NCBI GenBank assembly: GCA_049516835.1
Contig: JBEKSR010000002.1
Location: 51,744-115,743 of the forward strand
DNA from: Fen-178 sp049516835
GTDB lineage: Bacteria; Acidobacteriota; Terriglobia; Bryobacterales; Bryobacteraceae
Reading direction: 5' to 3'
Length of the DNA stretch: 64,000 nt
Part shown: piece after piece, positions 26,320 through 34,661 of the stretch
Position numbering within the stretch: the first letter of the stretch is position 1
Layout: each line of letters starts with the position of its first letter
Program-made: the position numbers and the translations under genes
The notes under the pieces: generated by a model
The model's database searches: none
What the model was told of the DNA's origin: nothing
What the model saw: the letters and a program-made list of their open reading frames with translations, nothing else

Positions 26320-28302
26320 CTATATCCTGTGGAATGCCTTCAGAATCTCCCGCGTGGAGTAGTGCATGGCAATCGGCCGGCCGTGGGGGCAGCTCATGGG
26401 GCAATCCGTCGCCGCCAGGGCGCGTAGCAGCCACTCCATCTTGGCGGCGTCCAGGCGGGTGTTGATCTTGATGGCCGCGCGGCACGCGATGGAGGCGCAG
26501 ATGCCGCGGCGCACGTCGTCCATCGAGGCGCCGCGCAGCTCGCCTTCGGCGATTTCCAGAACCTCGAACAGGATCTTCTCCAGATCCGCCGCGCCCACCG
26601 CCGCGGGCGCGGCCTTCACCGCGATGGTCCGGTTGCCGAACGGCTCGGTTTCGAAGCCCGAGGCGTGCAGCTCGTCGGCGATGCGGGCATAGTCGATCTG
26701 CTGCTCGGGCGTGAGTTGCAGAATCAGCGGCATCAGCAGGCGCTGCATCTCCACGCGGCCGGCGGCGCGCTGCTTCATGACCTGCTCGAACAAGATGCGC
26801 TCGTGCGCCACGTGCTGGTCGATGATCCACAGGCCGTCGCGGCCGGCGGCGATGATGAAACTCTCGTGGATCTGGCCCAGCGGGCGCAGGTCCGAGAGCA
26901 CCGAAAGCGACATCTCGGGCGGCGGGATGGCTTCGGGCGGGAATTCGCCGTGCGCATCGAGGGTGCGCTGCAGCTTGCCCGAAGGCGGTGGGCCGGGAGT
27001 GACTTCGAGCGGCGGCGCGCTGAAATCCAGGCGCGGCGCGGGCCCCGCGGTGGGCCGCAAGGCGAATTCGGGCAGCGCCGGCGCCGGCTCGGGCTCGGCC
27101 AGGCTCACTGCCGCCGGCGCTTCGTTCTCCATCATCTGGCTGAATTCGGAGTAGGGAAGCCGCGCCACCGGCTGCCCGGCTGCCAAGGGCTGCACTGCCG
27201 GAGAAAACGCCGGCGCCGGCCGGCTCTCCATCAGCCGGTCGCGTATGGTATCGCGCACGAAATCGTGCACGAACGACCCGTGCCGGAAACGTACCTCCGT
27301 CTTCGAGGGGTGCACGTTCACATCCACCTCGCCGGGGTCGCATTCCAGAAACAGCAGCGCGAAAGGGTACGCCGACGCCGGCATCAGGTTGTGATAGGCC
27401 GAAGAGAGCGCGTGCAGCAACGTGCGGTCGCGGATGAGGCGGCGGTTCACGAAAATGAAAATCGAATTCCGGTTGGCCTTCTGCACCTGCGGCCGCGAGA
27501 AGAAGCCCGTCAGCCGGAACGTGTGCAGGGGCGGGTCGTCGTCCGGGCCCGGTTCCCGGCGGTATTCCGCAATGGCTTCGGAGGGCGGCACGCTGGGCGG
27601 CGGCAGGAATATCTCTTTCTCGCGCACGCCGATATCCACCAGTTCCTCCAGCACCTGGCTGCCGAAAACCTGGTACACCCGCTCCTTCAGCGTGGCCACC
27701 GGCGTCACGTGCAGCAGTTCGGTGGGGCCGCTGGTGAGGCGAAAGGTCCGGTCCGGGTGCGCCAGGCTGTAGTGGGTCACCAGAGAAGCGATGTGCGCCA
27801 GCTCGGTCGGCTCCGTGCGCAGGAATTTTCTGCGGGCGGGCACGTTATAGAAGAGGTCTCGCACGGTGATGGTCGTGCCGACGCCGAGCGCGGCTTCTTC
27901 GCATCGCAGCATCTTGCCCCCGGCGATCTCGATGCGCGTGCCGGTGGTCTCCTCCGCGGAGCGGGTTTCGAGCAGCAGTCGGGAGACGGATGCGATCGAT
28001 GGCAGCGCCTCGCCGCGGAACCCCAGCGTGGCAATCGAAAGCAGGTCCTTCACATCGCGCAGCTTGCTGGTGGCATGGCGCTCGAAGGCCAGCAGCGCGT
28101 CGTCGCGCAGCATGCCGCAGCCGTCGTCCACCACGCGCATGAGCCGCCGGCCGCCTGATTCCACCTCCACCCGCAGATCCGTCGCGCCGGCGTCCAGGGA
28201 GTTCTCCAGAAGTTCCTTGACCACCGACGCCGGCCGCTCGACCACTTCTCCGGCGGCGATCTTGTTGGCCACCTGGTCGGGAAGAATGCGAATGCGGCCC
28301 AT
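26320..28302 (-). CDS. mutL: DNA mismatch repair protein MutL
   Basis: 660 residues from ATG 28302 (an ATG codon at 28305 immediately precedes it). The open frame extends far upstream, but homology begins with MGRIRILPDQVANKIAAGEV. The GHKL ATPase is complete: VKELLENSLDAGAT, DDGCGM, ATSKLRDVKDL, GFRGEALPSIASVS. A Pro-rich linker leads to the C-terminal dimerisation/endonuclease domain with DQHVAHERILFE and CPHGRP. These two motifs predict a nicking MutL that does not need MutH. MutS1 is not in the window; mutS2 lies at 55074. The start is divergent from a toxin-antitoxin operon. Confidence 0.96.
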   Translation of the reverse strand: MGRIRILPDQVANKIAAGEVVERPASVVKELLENSLDAGATDLRVEVESGGRRLMRVVDDGCGMLRDDALLAFERHATSKLRDVKDLLSIATLGFRGEALPSIASVSRLLLETRSAEETTGTRIEIAGGKMLRCEEAALGVGTTITVRDLFYNVPARRKFLRTEPTELAHIASLVTHYSLAHPDRTFRLTSGPTELLHVTPVATLKERVYQVFGSQVLEELVDIGVREKEIFLPPPSVPPSEAIAEYRREPGPDDDPPLHTFRLTGFFSRPQVQKANRNSIFIFVNRRLIRDRTLLHALSSAYHNLMPASAYPFALLFLECDPGEVDVNVHPSKTEVRFRHGSFVHDFVRDTIRDRLMESRPAPAFSPAVQPLAAGQPVARLPYSEFSQMMENEAPAAVSLAEPEPAPALPEFALRPTAGPAPRLDFSAPPLEVTPGPPPSGKLQRTLDAHGEFPPEAIPPPEMSLSVLSDLRPLGQIHESFIIAAGRDGLWIIDQHVAHERILFEQVMKQRAAGRVEMQRLLMPLILQLTPEQQIDYARIADELHASGFETEPFGNRTIAVKAAPAAVGAADLEKILFEVLEIAEGELRGASMDDVRRGICASIACRAAIKINTRLDAAKMEWLLRALAATDCPMSCPHGRPIAMHYSTREILKAFHRI

Positions 28303-28366
28303 CATGCCCACTATACCCCAGGGTGTGCGTCGCAGAAGTGGATGAACGCCGATTCGGAGCCGCGAA

Positions 28367-28529
28367 GGGTGCTTAACCGTTTTGGGGGAAGGCTGGCCAG
28401 GAATGCGCCGCAAACTGGGGCCAGACATGGATTTCCGGCGCAGTTTGCCGGAAATTCGTTGTCTGTCCCCGGTTTGCTCGACAGAATGCGCCCCATTGTC
28501 GCCGTGTGCCCCAAAACGGTTAAGCACCC
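28367..28529. repeat. Nested inverted repeats (21-bp outer arms, ~29-bp inner arms; family copy 3)
   Basis: The outer arms 28367-28387 (GGGTGCTTAACCGTTTTGGG...) and 28509-28529 are perfect 21-bp reverse complements. Inside them, 28411-28439 and 28447-28476 pair imperfectly and carry GGGGCCAGAC / GTCTGTCCCC, the core seen at 10588 and 18768. The whole lies between divergent mutL and the antitoxin gene. It may be a small non-autonomous mobile element; no target duplication was found. Confidence 0.85.
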
Positions 28530-28571
28530 AGCCGCGAACGTAAGAGAGCGGTAGAATTGCCATACTGTAAG

Positions 28572-28591
28572 TAGTCAGACTAGTCTGACTA
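28572..28591. promoter_or_regulatory. Perfect 20-bp palindrome, probable toxin-antitoxin operator
   Basis: TAGTCAGACTAGTCTGACTA is self-complementary over all 20 bases and ends 12 bases before the antitoxin GTG. Phd/YefM antitoxins bind palindromes at their own promoters, so this is the natural candidate for autoregulation. Confidence 0.65.
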
Positions 28592-28603
28592 GAAAGAGAT
28601 CGC

Positions 28604-28894
28604 GTGCCCAAGTCTTTCCGCCATCTGAAAACAGCCGGCCCGCCCTGGCAACTGCAAACCGCCAAGGCGCGGTTTAGCGAAGTGTTCCGGAAGGCCCGAA
28701 CCGAGGGGCCGCAACTCATCACGCGGCAGGGCAAGGAGGGCGTGGTCATGATGCCTGTCGAGCAATTCGATCAACTGGCGGTCCGGGCGCGCCAGCCCAC
28801 GAGCCTGGTGCAGTTTTTCCGGGAACCTCCTCTGGTTGGCCTCGAACTGGATTTCGAGCGGGACCAGGACACCGGGCGGGACGTCGAGTTGTGA
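28604..28894 (+). CDS. Type II antitoxin, Phd/YefM family
   Basis: 96 residues, GTG start at 28604 with AAAGAG upstream. The N-terminal Phd/YefM fold is clear: WQLQTAKARFSEVFRKARTE, then PQLITRQGKEGVVMMPVEQF. The C-terminal tail (residues 60-96) should wrap the toxin. It overlaps the PIN toxin start by 4 bases (GTGA), the usual coupling in antitoxin-first modules. The 20-bp palindrome just upstream is the likely operator. Confidence 0.9.
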   Translation: MPKSFRHLKTAGPPWQLQTAKARFSEVFRKARTEGPQLITRQGKEGVVMMPVEQFDQLAVRARQPTSLVQFFREPPLVGLELDFERDQDTGRDVEL

Positions 28895-29319
28895 GCGGCT
28901 TCTTGCTGGACGCCAATTGCGTCTCCGAGTTGGTCCGCGTCAAGCCTGAGCCGCGTGTGCTGGAGTGGATGGAAGTCGCCGATGAAAGCCTGCTCTATCT
29001 GAGTGTCCTGACGCTGGGGGAGATCCGCAAGGGCCTGGCCGCTCTTCCCCAAGGCCGGCGGCGGGCGCGGTTGGAGGCCTGGCTGGAGGTTGACCTGCGC
29101 GGCCGTTTCTCCGGCAGGATTCTGCCTGTCGATGCGGCGGTGGCGGATCGTTGGGGATTGCTCGCCGCCCAAGCCAGGCGCAACGGAGCGCCCCTGCCCA
29201 TCGTCGATGGGTTGCTGGCCGCGACCGCCCTTCATCACAACCTGACCTTGGTCTCGCGTAACGTCTGCGACTTCGCGGCCGCGCAAGTGTCGGTCCTCAA
29301 TCCGTGGGAGGCCTTGTGA
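28891..29319 (+). CDS. PIN-domain toxin, VapC/FitB type
   Basis: 142 residues, GTG start overlapping the antitoxin stop. PIN-domain acidic residues are visible in FLLDANCVSELV, LGEIRKGLAAL, LPIVDGLLAATA and RNVCDF, and the protein has the usual VapC/FitB length. Family knowledge: a Mg-dependent RNase inhibited by its cognate antitoxin. The FitB-like wording LGEIRKG and a Phd-type rather than AbrB-type partner fit the mixed Phd/PIN modules common in soil bacteria. No sign of inactivation. Confidence 0.92.
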   Translation: MSGFLLDANCVSELVRVKPEPRVLEWMEVADESLLYLSVLTLGEIRKGLAALPQGRRRARLEAWLEVDLRGRFSGRILPVDAAVADRWGLLAAQARRNGAPLPIVDGLLAATALHHNLTLVSRNVCDFAAAQVSVLNPWEAL

Positions 29320-29361
29320 TTCCGGCGCCGCGACACTCGAGCCGATCCCACTGCACGGGAG

Positions 29362-29388
29362 CGACCTCCCAGAACGCCGTTTGGGGAG
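29362..29388. repeat. CTCCCA...TGGGGAG hairpin, left member of a flanking pair
   Basis: CGACCTCCCAGAACGCCGTT and the following TGGGGAG form a short stem. A similar sequence (TGATCTCCCACAACGCCGTA, then CTGGGGAG) lies at 31560-31588 on the other side of the beta-helix gene. Apart from this, the 244-base gap 29320-29563 shows nothing clear. Confidence 0.4.
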
Positions 29389-29563
29389 AGTGTCCTATGG
29401 ACCCACGCGCCACGATCGTGTTCTGAGTACGATTCTTGATCCCCACTCTCGGAATGTGTTGCCGTTGCCTGTTGTAGACTGTCTATAGTCAATGAACGCT
29501 CGATGTATGGTGCGAATTCCGACGATCTTGTTGATGAGCTGACTCGCCTCGAAAGGACACTAG

Positions 29564-31429
29564 ATGCATCTGGTTCGACAAACGGTGGAGTGCTTTCGTT
29601 ACTGTCTCTTCCTCTCTTCTCTTCTCTTCGCGGCCGCGCCGGGGTACGCGCAGCCGTCCGGCGGGCCCTATGGTCCGATCGATCAGCGCTACGAGATCCC
29701 GAAGGCCGCGCACGTCTATTACGTCGCCCCCGGCGGAGAGGCCGACTCCCCGGGGACGACGCTCGAACAACCGACGACGCTGGAGGCGGCCATCGAGCGC
29801 GTCGTCACGGGCGACGCGATTGTGATGCGCGGGGGCGTCTACCGCACGGGCGGCCTGAGCCTCAACCAGAGCATCACGCTGCAGCCGTACGCCGGCGAAC
29901 GGCCGGTTCTCAAAGGCACCGAGGTCGCCACAAAGTGGGAGGCTCTGCGCAACAACGTCTGGAGGACCTCGTGGACGCGGCTTTTCCCGGCCGCGCCCCT
30001 GGGCTGGTGGCAGCGCGACCGCGAGGGCATGCGGACACCGCTGCACCGGTTCAACAACGACATGGTGTTCGTGGACGGCGAGTTGCTGAAGTCGGCAGGT
30101 TGGGAAGGAGAGATCGACGCCCATTCGTTCTACATCGACTACACGGGCGGCCACGTGTATATCGGCGTCGATCCCGCCAATCGGCTGGTGGAGATCACCG
30201 CCTTCGACAGCGCGCTGGTTCGAACCAGTGGTCCGGCCCACGGCAAGACGTCGGATCGCAGGGGCCCGGTAATCCGCGGGATCACGTTCACCCAGTACGC
30301 CTACCGCGCGCTCGAGGTGGAGGGCAAGAAGCACTTCACCGCCGCCGACGAGCCCACTGACGAGCCCGTGGGCCTGTCCGATCCTGCCACGTTCGGCAAG
30401 GAGGTAGTGGGCACGGTGCTGGAGAACGTGAGCATCACCTACTGCTCGCGCGTGGCCGGCTACTTCCGCGGGGACGGCCTCGTCATCCGGAACTCGCTCG
30501 TCAGCGACACCAGCACGGAAGGGATCTACGTCATCGGTTCCTCCGACGTCCTCCTGGAGAGGAACATCTTCCGGCGGAACAACATCAAGCAGCTCACCGG
30601 CTACTACCCGGCCGCCGTCAAGATCTTCAACCAGACGCGCCGCGTCACGTTCCGCGACAACCTGGTGATCGAACAGCCCTACTCGAACGGCGTCTGGTAC
30701 GACGTCGGCAACCACGACGGTGTGTTCGTGAACAACTGGATCGAGGGGGCCATCAACGGCTTCTTCTTCGAGATCTCACGAGGGGCGGCCGTGGCGGGCA
30801 ATGTCTTCGTCCGCTGCGACAGGGGCATCTTCGTGCTGAACTCTGCGGACGCGCGCGTGTACAACAACACCTTTGTGGACACGCCGGCGTCCTTCGAGCG
30901 CAACGGGCGGAGCGCGACGGGCGACCGCTTCGGCTGGCACCCCGCCACGGGTCCGGACGTGGACCAACGCGAGGGCCACGTGTTCGTGAACAACCTGCTG
31001 GTTGCGAGCCAGGCGTACCGCGGGCCGCTGCTGCGGTTCGAGCAACCGGCGCCGCTCTGCGCCAGGCTCCCGCGCCCGCAGGCGAAAGAGGTCGATGGCA
31101 ACGTCTACGTGCGCGCTACCGTACCGGGCGCGGCTGCCACGCCATCGCCTCTCATCGTGTGGAGCCCCGCGCCCACCGACAACTGTGTCTCCAGGCTTGG
31201 GTCGCTCGACGAGTTCCGCAAGCTGGTGCCGGCGTTCGAGGCCAGTGGACGGCAGCTCGATCGGACTCCGCGGTCGATCTTCCAGGGCCCGGACCTCGGC
31301 CGGTACGAGCTGCTCCAGGCGCTTCCGGGAACGCCGGGAGGAGAGGCGCTCCCCGCGGACCTCCGCAAGCTCTTGGGCTGGAGCGAGGAGGAGGCGCGGT
31401 CGCCCGGCGCGTACCCGTTCCGGCGCTGA
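29564..31429 (+). CDS. Secreted right-handed parallel beta-helix repeat protein
   Basis: 621 residues with a signal peptide (FRYCLFLSSLLFAAAPGYAQ). An N-terminal DUF1565-like segment (VYYVAPGGEADSPGTTLEQP, TLEAAIERVVTGDAIVMRGG) leads into coils of a pectate-lyase-like beta-helix: LENVSITYC, LVIRNSLVSDTSTEGIYV, VLLERNIFRRNN, VTFRDNLVIEQPYSNGV, GVFVNNWIEGA, VAGNVFVRCDRGIFVLN, ARVYNNTFVD. It probably binds or cleaves polysaccharide; no catalytic set is assigned. Start at ATG 29564. It stands alone between two toxin-antitoxin/defence-like regions and is flanked by similar hairpins. Confidence 0.85.
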   Translation: MHLVRQTVECFRYCLFLSSLLFAAAPGYAQPSGGPYGPIDQRYEIPKAAHVYYVAPGGEADSPGTTLEQPTTLEAAIERVVTGDAIVMRGGVYRTGGLSLNQSITLQPYAGERPVLKGTEVATKWEALRNNVWRTSWTRLFPAAPLGWWQRDREGMRTPLHRFNNDMVFVDGELLKSAGWEGEIDAHSFYIDYTGGHVYIGVDPANRLVEITAFDSALVRTSGPAHGKTSDRRGPVIRGITFTQYAYRALEVEGKKHFTAADEPTDEPVGLSDPATFGKEVVGTVLENVSITYCSRVAGYFRGDGLVIRNSLVSDTSTEGIYVIGSSDVLLERNIFRRNNIKQLTGYYPAAVKIFNQTRRVTFRDNLVIEQPYSNGVWYDVGNHDGVFVNNWIEGAINGFFFEISRGAAVAGNVFVRCDRGIFVLNSADARVYNNTFVDTPASFERNGRSATGDRFGWHPATGPDVDQREGHVFVNNLLVASQAYRGPLLRFEQPAPLCARLPRPQAKEVDGNVYVRATVPGAAATPSPLIVWSPAPTDNCVSRLGSLDEFRKLVPAFEASGRQLDRTPRSIFQGPDLGRYELLQALPGTPGGEALPADLRKLLGWSEEEARSPGAYPFRR

Positions 31430-31774
31430 CGGCGCGGGCCGTGGACGGGAACCGGTCGTCGGCCGCGGCGGCGCGGGCGGTTCGCCCGAGTTGAAGTGCG
31501 AGCTGCAGGCCTCTTGGCCAGGATGCATCGCTCCTGCCGTGACCGGGACATATCAGGAGTGATCTCCCACAACGCCGTATCTGGGGAGTTCGCCGCGACC
31601 GGGCAGTTCTGCGGGTCGACTATGCGGCCATGTGGAAGCCGTAAACGGTCGCAAGCGCGTGCGGGGACCTATTTCAGTGGAGGAGACTCCACAAGGAGCA
31701 GTCTCAGGACGCCCTTTCCTGACCGCCGAGAGCGAACTGGCTCGCCCTTCATCGCTGGCGGTTACGAACGAGCA
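31430..31774. other. Intergenic region without recognisable gene
   Basis: About 345 bases between the beta-helix gene and the convergent nuclease-NTPase gene. Open frames exist (for example 31632-31859) but none has a family signature or ribosome site. The only structure seen is the CTCCCA...TGGGGAG hairpin at 31560-31588, the right-hand partner of the one at 29362. Confidence 0.5.
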
Positions 31775-34282
31775 TCATGTCCTCGGCCCTACTTCAGTTA
31801 CGTATGGCGTACGAGTGTGTGATCCAGCAAAGCCGCGCCGACGCTTAAGGCGCGTTTGAATGAACACTTTGTCCTCCTCAAAGGCGCGGGAGATTGCCGC
31901 GCTGATTCTTCGCCGCAACGGTAGTGAATTACTCGTATGCAGAATAGCTGTGTACTCACGGGACTCCTCTTCGATGAGGTACTGGAGGAAGGTCTGAACA
32001 CGCGTGAACCTATCCTCCAAATCCGTCCGGTGTACGAGGTTCAGAATGTTCGCAAAGAGGGTCGGATCTGCTATCGGGGTGTCCTCGAGCATCAGGTCCA
32101 AATAAGCGAACCGCGCAGCGAGATCGCGCGCGTAGTAGCGGCCGGCCGGGGTAATGCGGTAAGCCCTGCCGATGACGCCGGAATCATAGAGTTCGTTCTC
32201 AACGGTTGAGAAGGCCGCCAACGCTTTCAGCGATTCAGTGAGGTCTGTTGAGCTCGTTCCAATCCGCGCGAACTCTCGTTCTATCGAATCCACACCAACG
32301 AAGCCCTGCCCATAGGTGCTCGTTCGATTCCGATTGAAGAACAGAAACTCCAGCAGACGAAGTTTCGTGAAATGAGACGGCCTGACCTCATCCGAAATTG
32401 AGTAGAGATTAAGGATGGGGCTGAGGTCGCTATGGTAGTAGCGGAGATCACCGAGTCCTATGGACTTGATGAACTCGTGCACGGGTATCGTGTAGTACGA
32501 CTGTTCGCGCGCAATGGAGAGGATCTTGCTCGCGTCGGTGTGTCCAGACAGCATGAACTGCTGGAACATTTCCATGGCCTTTCGGAGGTTCCCCATTGCG
32601 AGCGACTCCAGGAAGAATCGTACGCGCCTCCCCTGATGCATAATCGACGCCCGAACCAGTGTGAGGAAGTCCACAATGTCCTTAACCTGCGACTCGTCCG
32701 TTAGCAAATGGCGTGCCGGGCCGCTTTGCGAAATCTGAGACGCAATGAACTCGAGACGCCGGCTAAGAATCTCGACGACACTCACCGAGGGCAAGGTGTG
32801 AGCATCACGCTGATACGTGGCCAACGTTCCCTTACGGGAGGACCGAAAGTAGGTCTCCTCCCACATCGAGAGAATTGAGAATGCATTGCATCGTTCCGAT
32901 ATCGAATGCGCAAAGGCAAATATCTCCTGCTGCAACTGAAAGTCCAGCTGATCGACGTTGTCGAAGAGGAACACGCAGCGGACCCCGCGCTTGTCCGAGA
33001 GGTGCCGAATGGTGCGCGTCAGATGCTGCTCGCGCTCGTTGTACCGCTCCAGCAAAAAGTCGGCGATCCTCTCCTCGTATCGCTTCTTGTTCTGCTTCTG
33101 AAGCACCGCTAAAGGGCCCAGTGTGAGCTCCTTGATCTCATACGCGTAGACCTTTCGAAGCTCAGGTGCGGTCAGACTCGAATAAACCGTATTTCCGGTA
33201 AGGGCCTTGTGGAGGTGATGATAGAAGAACTCGCGAACGGCTGAGCCAGGTTCAAGTAAGCGGAAGTCCAGCGGAACGAACATATGTTGCTTGAGAAGGC
33301 CCTTCAAGTCGACTCGCAGAAAATGATGCACGAAAGTCGTCTTGCCGGAACCGACGCGCCCCAATAGCAGTAGGACCTCGCCGTGGGGCGGGAGGGCGAG
33401 GTGCCTCCTTAGACGTGTCTCGATACCAGCTGAAACTTTACTAAGTTCGGCGTGCTCGACGACGCGTCCGCTGTCCAGGAGTGTTGCCGAAAGACTGACA
33501 CTAAGCCTATGCTCGACTGTTTCGAGCACCTTCTTGAGTGGCGCGCTAGTTACGAACAATTGACGCAATTTTTCGCCTGAAGGATCGGTTACGATCTCGC
33601 CCATATACTCCGTGAGCAGCGGTTCGAGGTCAACGCTGAGTAAATTCCGGGAAACAGTCTCTTTTTGGCTGCGGACTTGGTCAGTGATCCTCTCGGATTG
33701 GAACAGCTGTGAGTCGAATGGCTGAAAAGCACGGGCGATAGAATTGTTATCAACCTGATGCTTCGCTAGGAGTGTCCAAAAGTCGACAAAGCGGTGTTCG
33801 ATGTCGTCAAAGCCATTAAAAACTATGGTTCGACTGTTTCCCAATTGGATGCCATCCGTAAACGCGCGGAAGATGACCCATTGGAGTCCATTAGTGATAA
33901 CGGCGTATTCGATTCCGTTGCGCCAACAATATCCGCAAACCTGGTCGACATAGCTTTGAAGGTTCTTTACTGTTCTCAGCACACCACCCAGAGTAAAGGC
34001 TCTGGCGACCGAAATATCCCGTGGAAGGCGAAACGTGTCGCCGGACTTCTTGGCTTCGATCACAACGAGCGGCCTGTTCGTGAGCAGCACGTAGTCCATA
34101 AAGCCGGGGTTGGCGTACTCTTCCCGCTTTACATTCGCGTGGGGCCAGTCGAGCACCTCATGCAGCATTCGAGAGATCACCCGAGCTCTTGTGTCGGCTT
34201 CCGTTTGCCCAGGGAGGTCGAACGCGCAGAACTCCGCTTTCAGTTTCATATACGCCGCAAATGCATCGTCGCTGGTCTTCAT
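31775..34282 (-). CDS. PD-(D/E)xK nuclease-like / P-loop NTPase fusion protein, possible defence gene
   Basis: 835 residues from ATG 34282, chosen because TAGGAG lies 7-8 bases upstream. Residues about 25-170 resemble the HsdR N-terminal nuclease domain: Asp63 (GFMDYVLL) and VVIEAKKSG (Glu76, Lys78). Residues about 300-520 are a P-loop NTPase with Walker A at 308-315 (GRVGSGKT) and Walker B at 436-442 (CVFLFDNVDQLD), of KAP/STAND or Orc-like type. The C-terminal ~300 residues are helical with a winged-helix-like end (YRITPAGRYYARDLAARF). No methylase or specificity subunit is nearby, so it is not a standard restriction system. Visibly less GC-rich than neighbours, which suggests transfer. Confidence 0.75.
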   Translation of the reverse strand: MKTSDDAFAAYMKLKAEFCAFDLPGQTEADTRARVISRMLHEVLDWPHANVKREEYANPGFMDYVLLTNRPLVVIEAKKSGDTFRLPRDISVARAFTLGGVLRTVKNLQSYVDQVCGYCWRNGIEYAVITNGLQWVIFRAFTDGIQLGNSRTIVFNGFDDIEHRFVDFWTLLAKHQVDNNSIARAFQPFDSQLFQSERITDQVRSQKETVSRNLLSVDLEPLLTEYMGEIVTDPSGEKLRQLFVTSAPLKKVLETVEHRLSVSLSATLLDSGRVVEHAELSKVSAGIETRLRRHLALPPHGEVLLLLGRVGSGKTTFVHHFLRVDLKGLLKQHMFVPLDFRLLEPGSAVREFFYHHLHKALTGNTVYSSLTAPELRKVYAYEIKELTLGPLAVLQKQNKKRYEERIADFLLERYNEREQHLTRTIRHLSDKRGVRCVFLFDNVDQLDFQLQQEIFAFAHSISERCNAFSILSMWEETYFRSSRKGTLATYQRDAHTLPSVSVVEILSRRLEFIASQISQSGPARHLLTDESQVKDIVDFLTLVRASIMHQGRRVRFFLESLAMGNLRKAMEMFQQFMLSGHTDASKILSIAREQSYYTIPVHEFIKSIGLGDLRYYHSDLSPILNLYSISDEVRPSHFTKLRLLEFLFFNRNRTSTYGQGFVGVDSIEREFARIGTSSTDLTESLKALAAFSTVENELYDSGVIGRAYRITPAGRYYARDLAARFAYLDLMLEDTPIADPTLFANILNLVHRTDLEDRFTRVQTFLQYLIEEESREYTAILHTSNSLPLRRRISAAISRAFEEDKVFIQTRLKRRRGFAGSHTRTPYVTEVGPRT

Positions 34283-34625
34283 CACGCAGCTCCTATGACC
34301 GAACCCCATCCTAACCGACTGCGTGATGCGGTTCAAGCAGCCGAAGCTGCCTGGAGCGGAGGCGTCGCTCGTCGACCGGCTCAGTCCCCGGCTTGGGAGT
34401 TCTCACGGATCGAGGTTCCCTCGTGGCAGGCGCCCTCTGCCGAAATGGGCCTCAAGAAGTCCTTTCGGTTTCAATCTGCTGATGCACGTCGCAGCCGCCA
34501 CCTGTCCGTAAAACCCAAACCGTATAGCTGACAGCCGCACCCGATTCCTGTTGCGAATCGCCTTCTCACCAGCGCAAACGCCCACGAAGTCCCGTTGGGG
34601 GAAGTTTGCCACCTCGCAGCTCCCC
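34283..34625. other. Intergenic region without recognisable gene
   Basis: About 340 bases separating the divergent nuclease-NTPase and toxin genes. No gene signature, strong hairpin or repeat was seen beyond the promoter that follows. Confidence 0.45.
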
Positions 34626-34655
34626 TTGACCGCCATATTCATTTTCATCTATATT
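34626..34655 (+). promoter_or_regulatory. Putative promoter of the HigB-like toxin gene, near-leaderless
   Basis: TTGACC (34626-34631) and TATATT (34650-34655) are separated by 18 bases in an AT-rich island with two ATATTCAT repeats. The -10 ends only six bases before ATG 34662, so the transcript would start at or next to the start codon and be essentially leaderless. Confidence 0.45.
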
Positions 34656-34661
34656 CATAAT

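Noticed and set aside
26665..28158. 497-codon plus-strand frame
   Set aside because: Antisense of mutL; no start site or motif.
31632..31859. 75-codon plus-strand frame
   Set aside because: Overlaps the convergent nuclease-NTPase gene end and has no recognisable motif.
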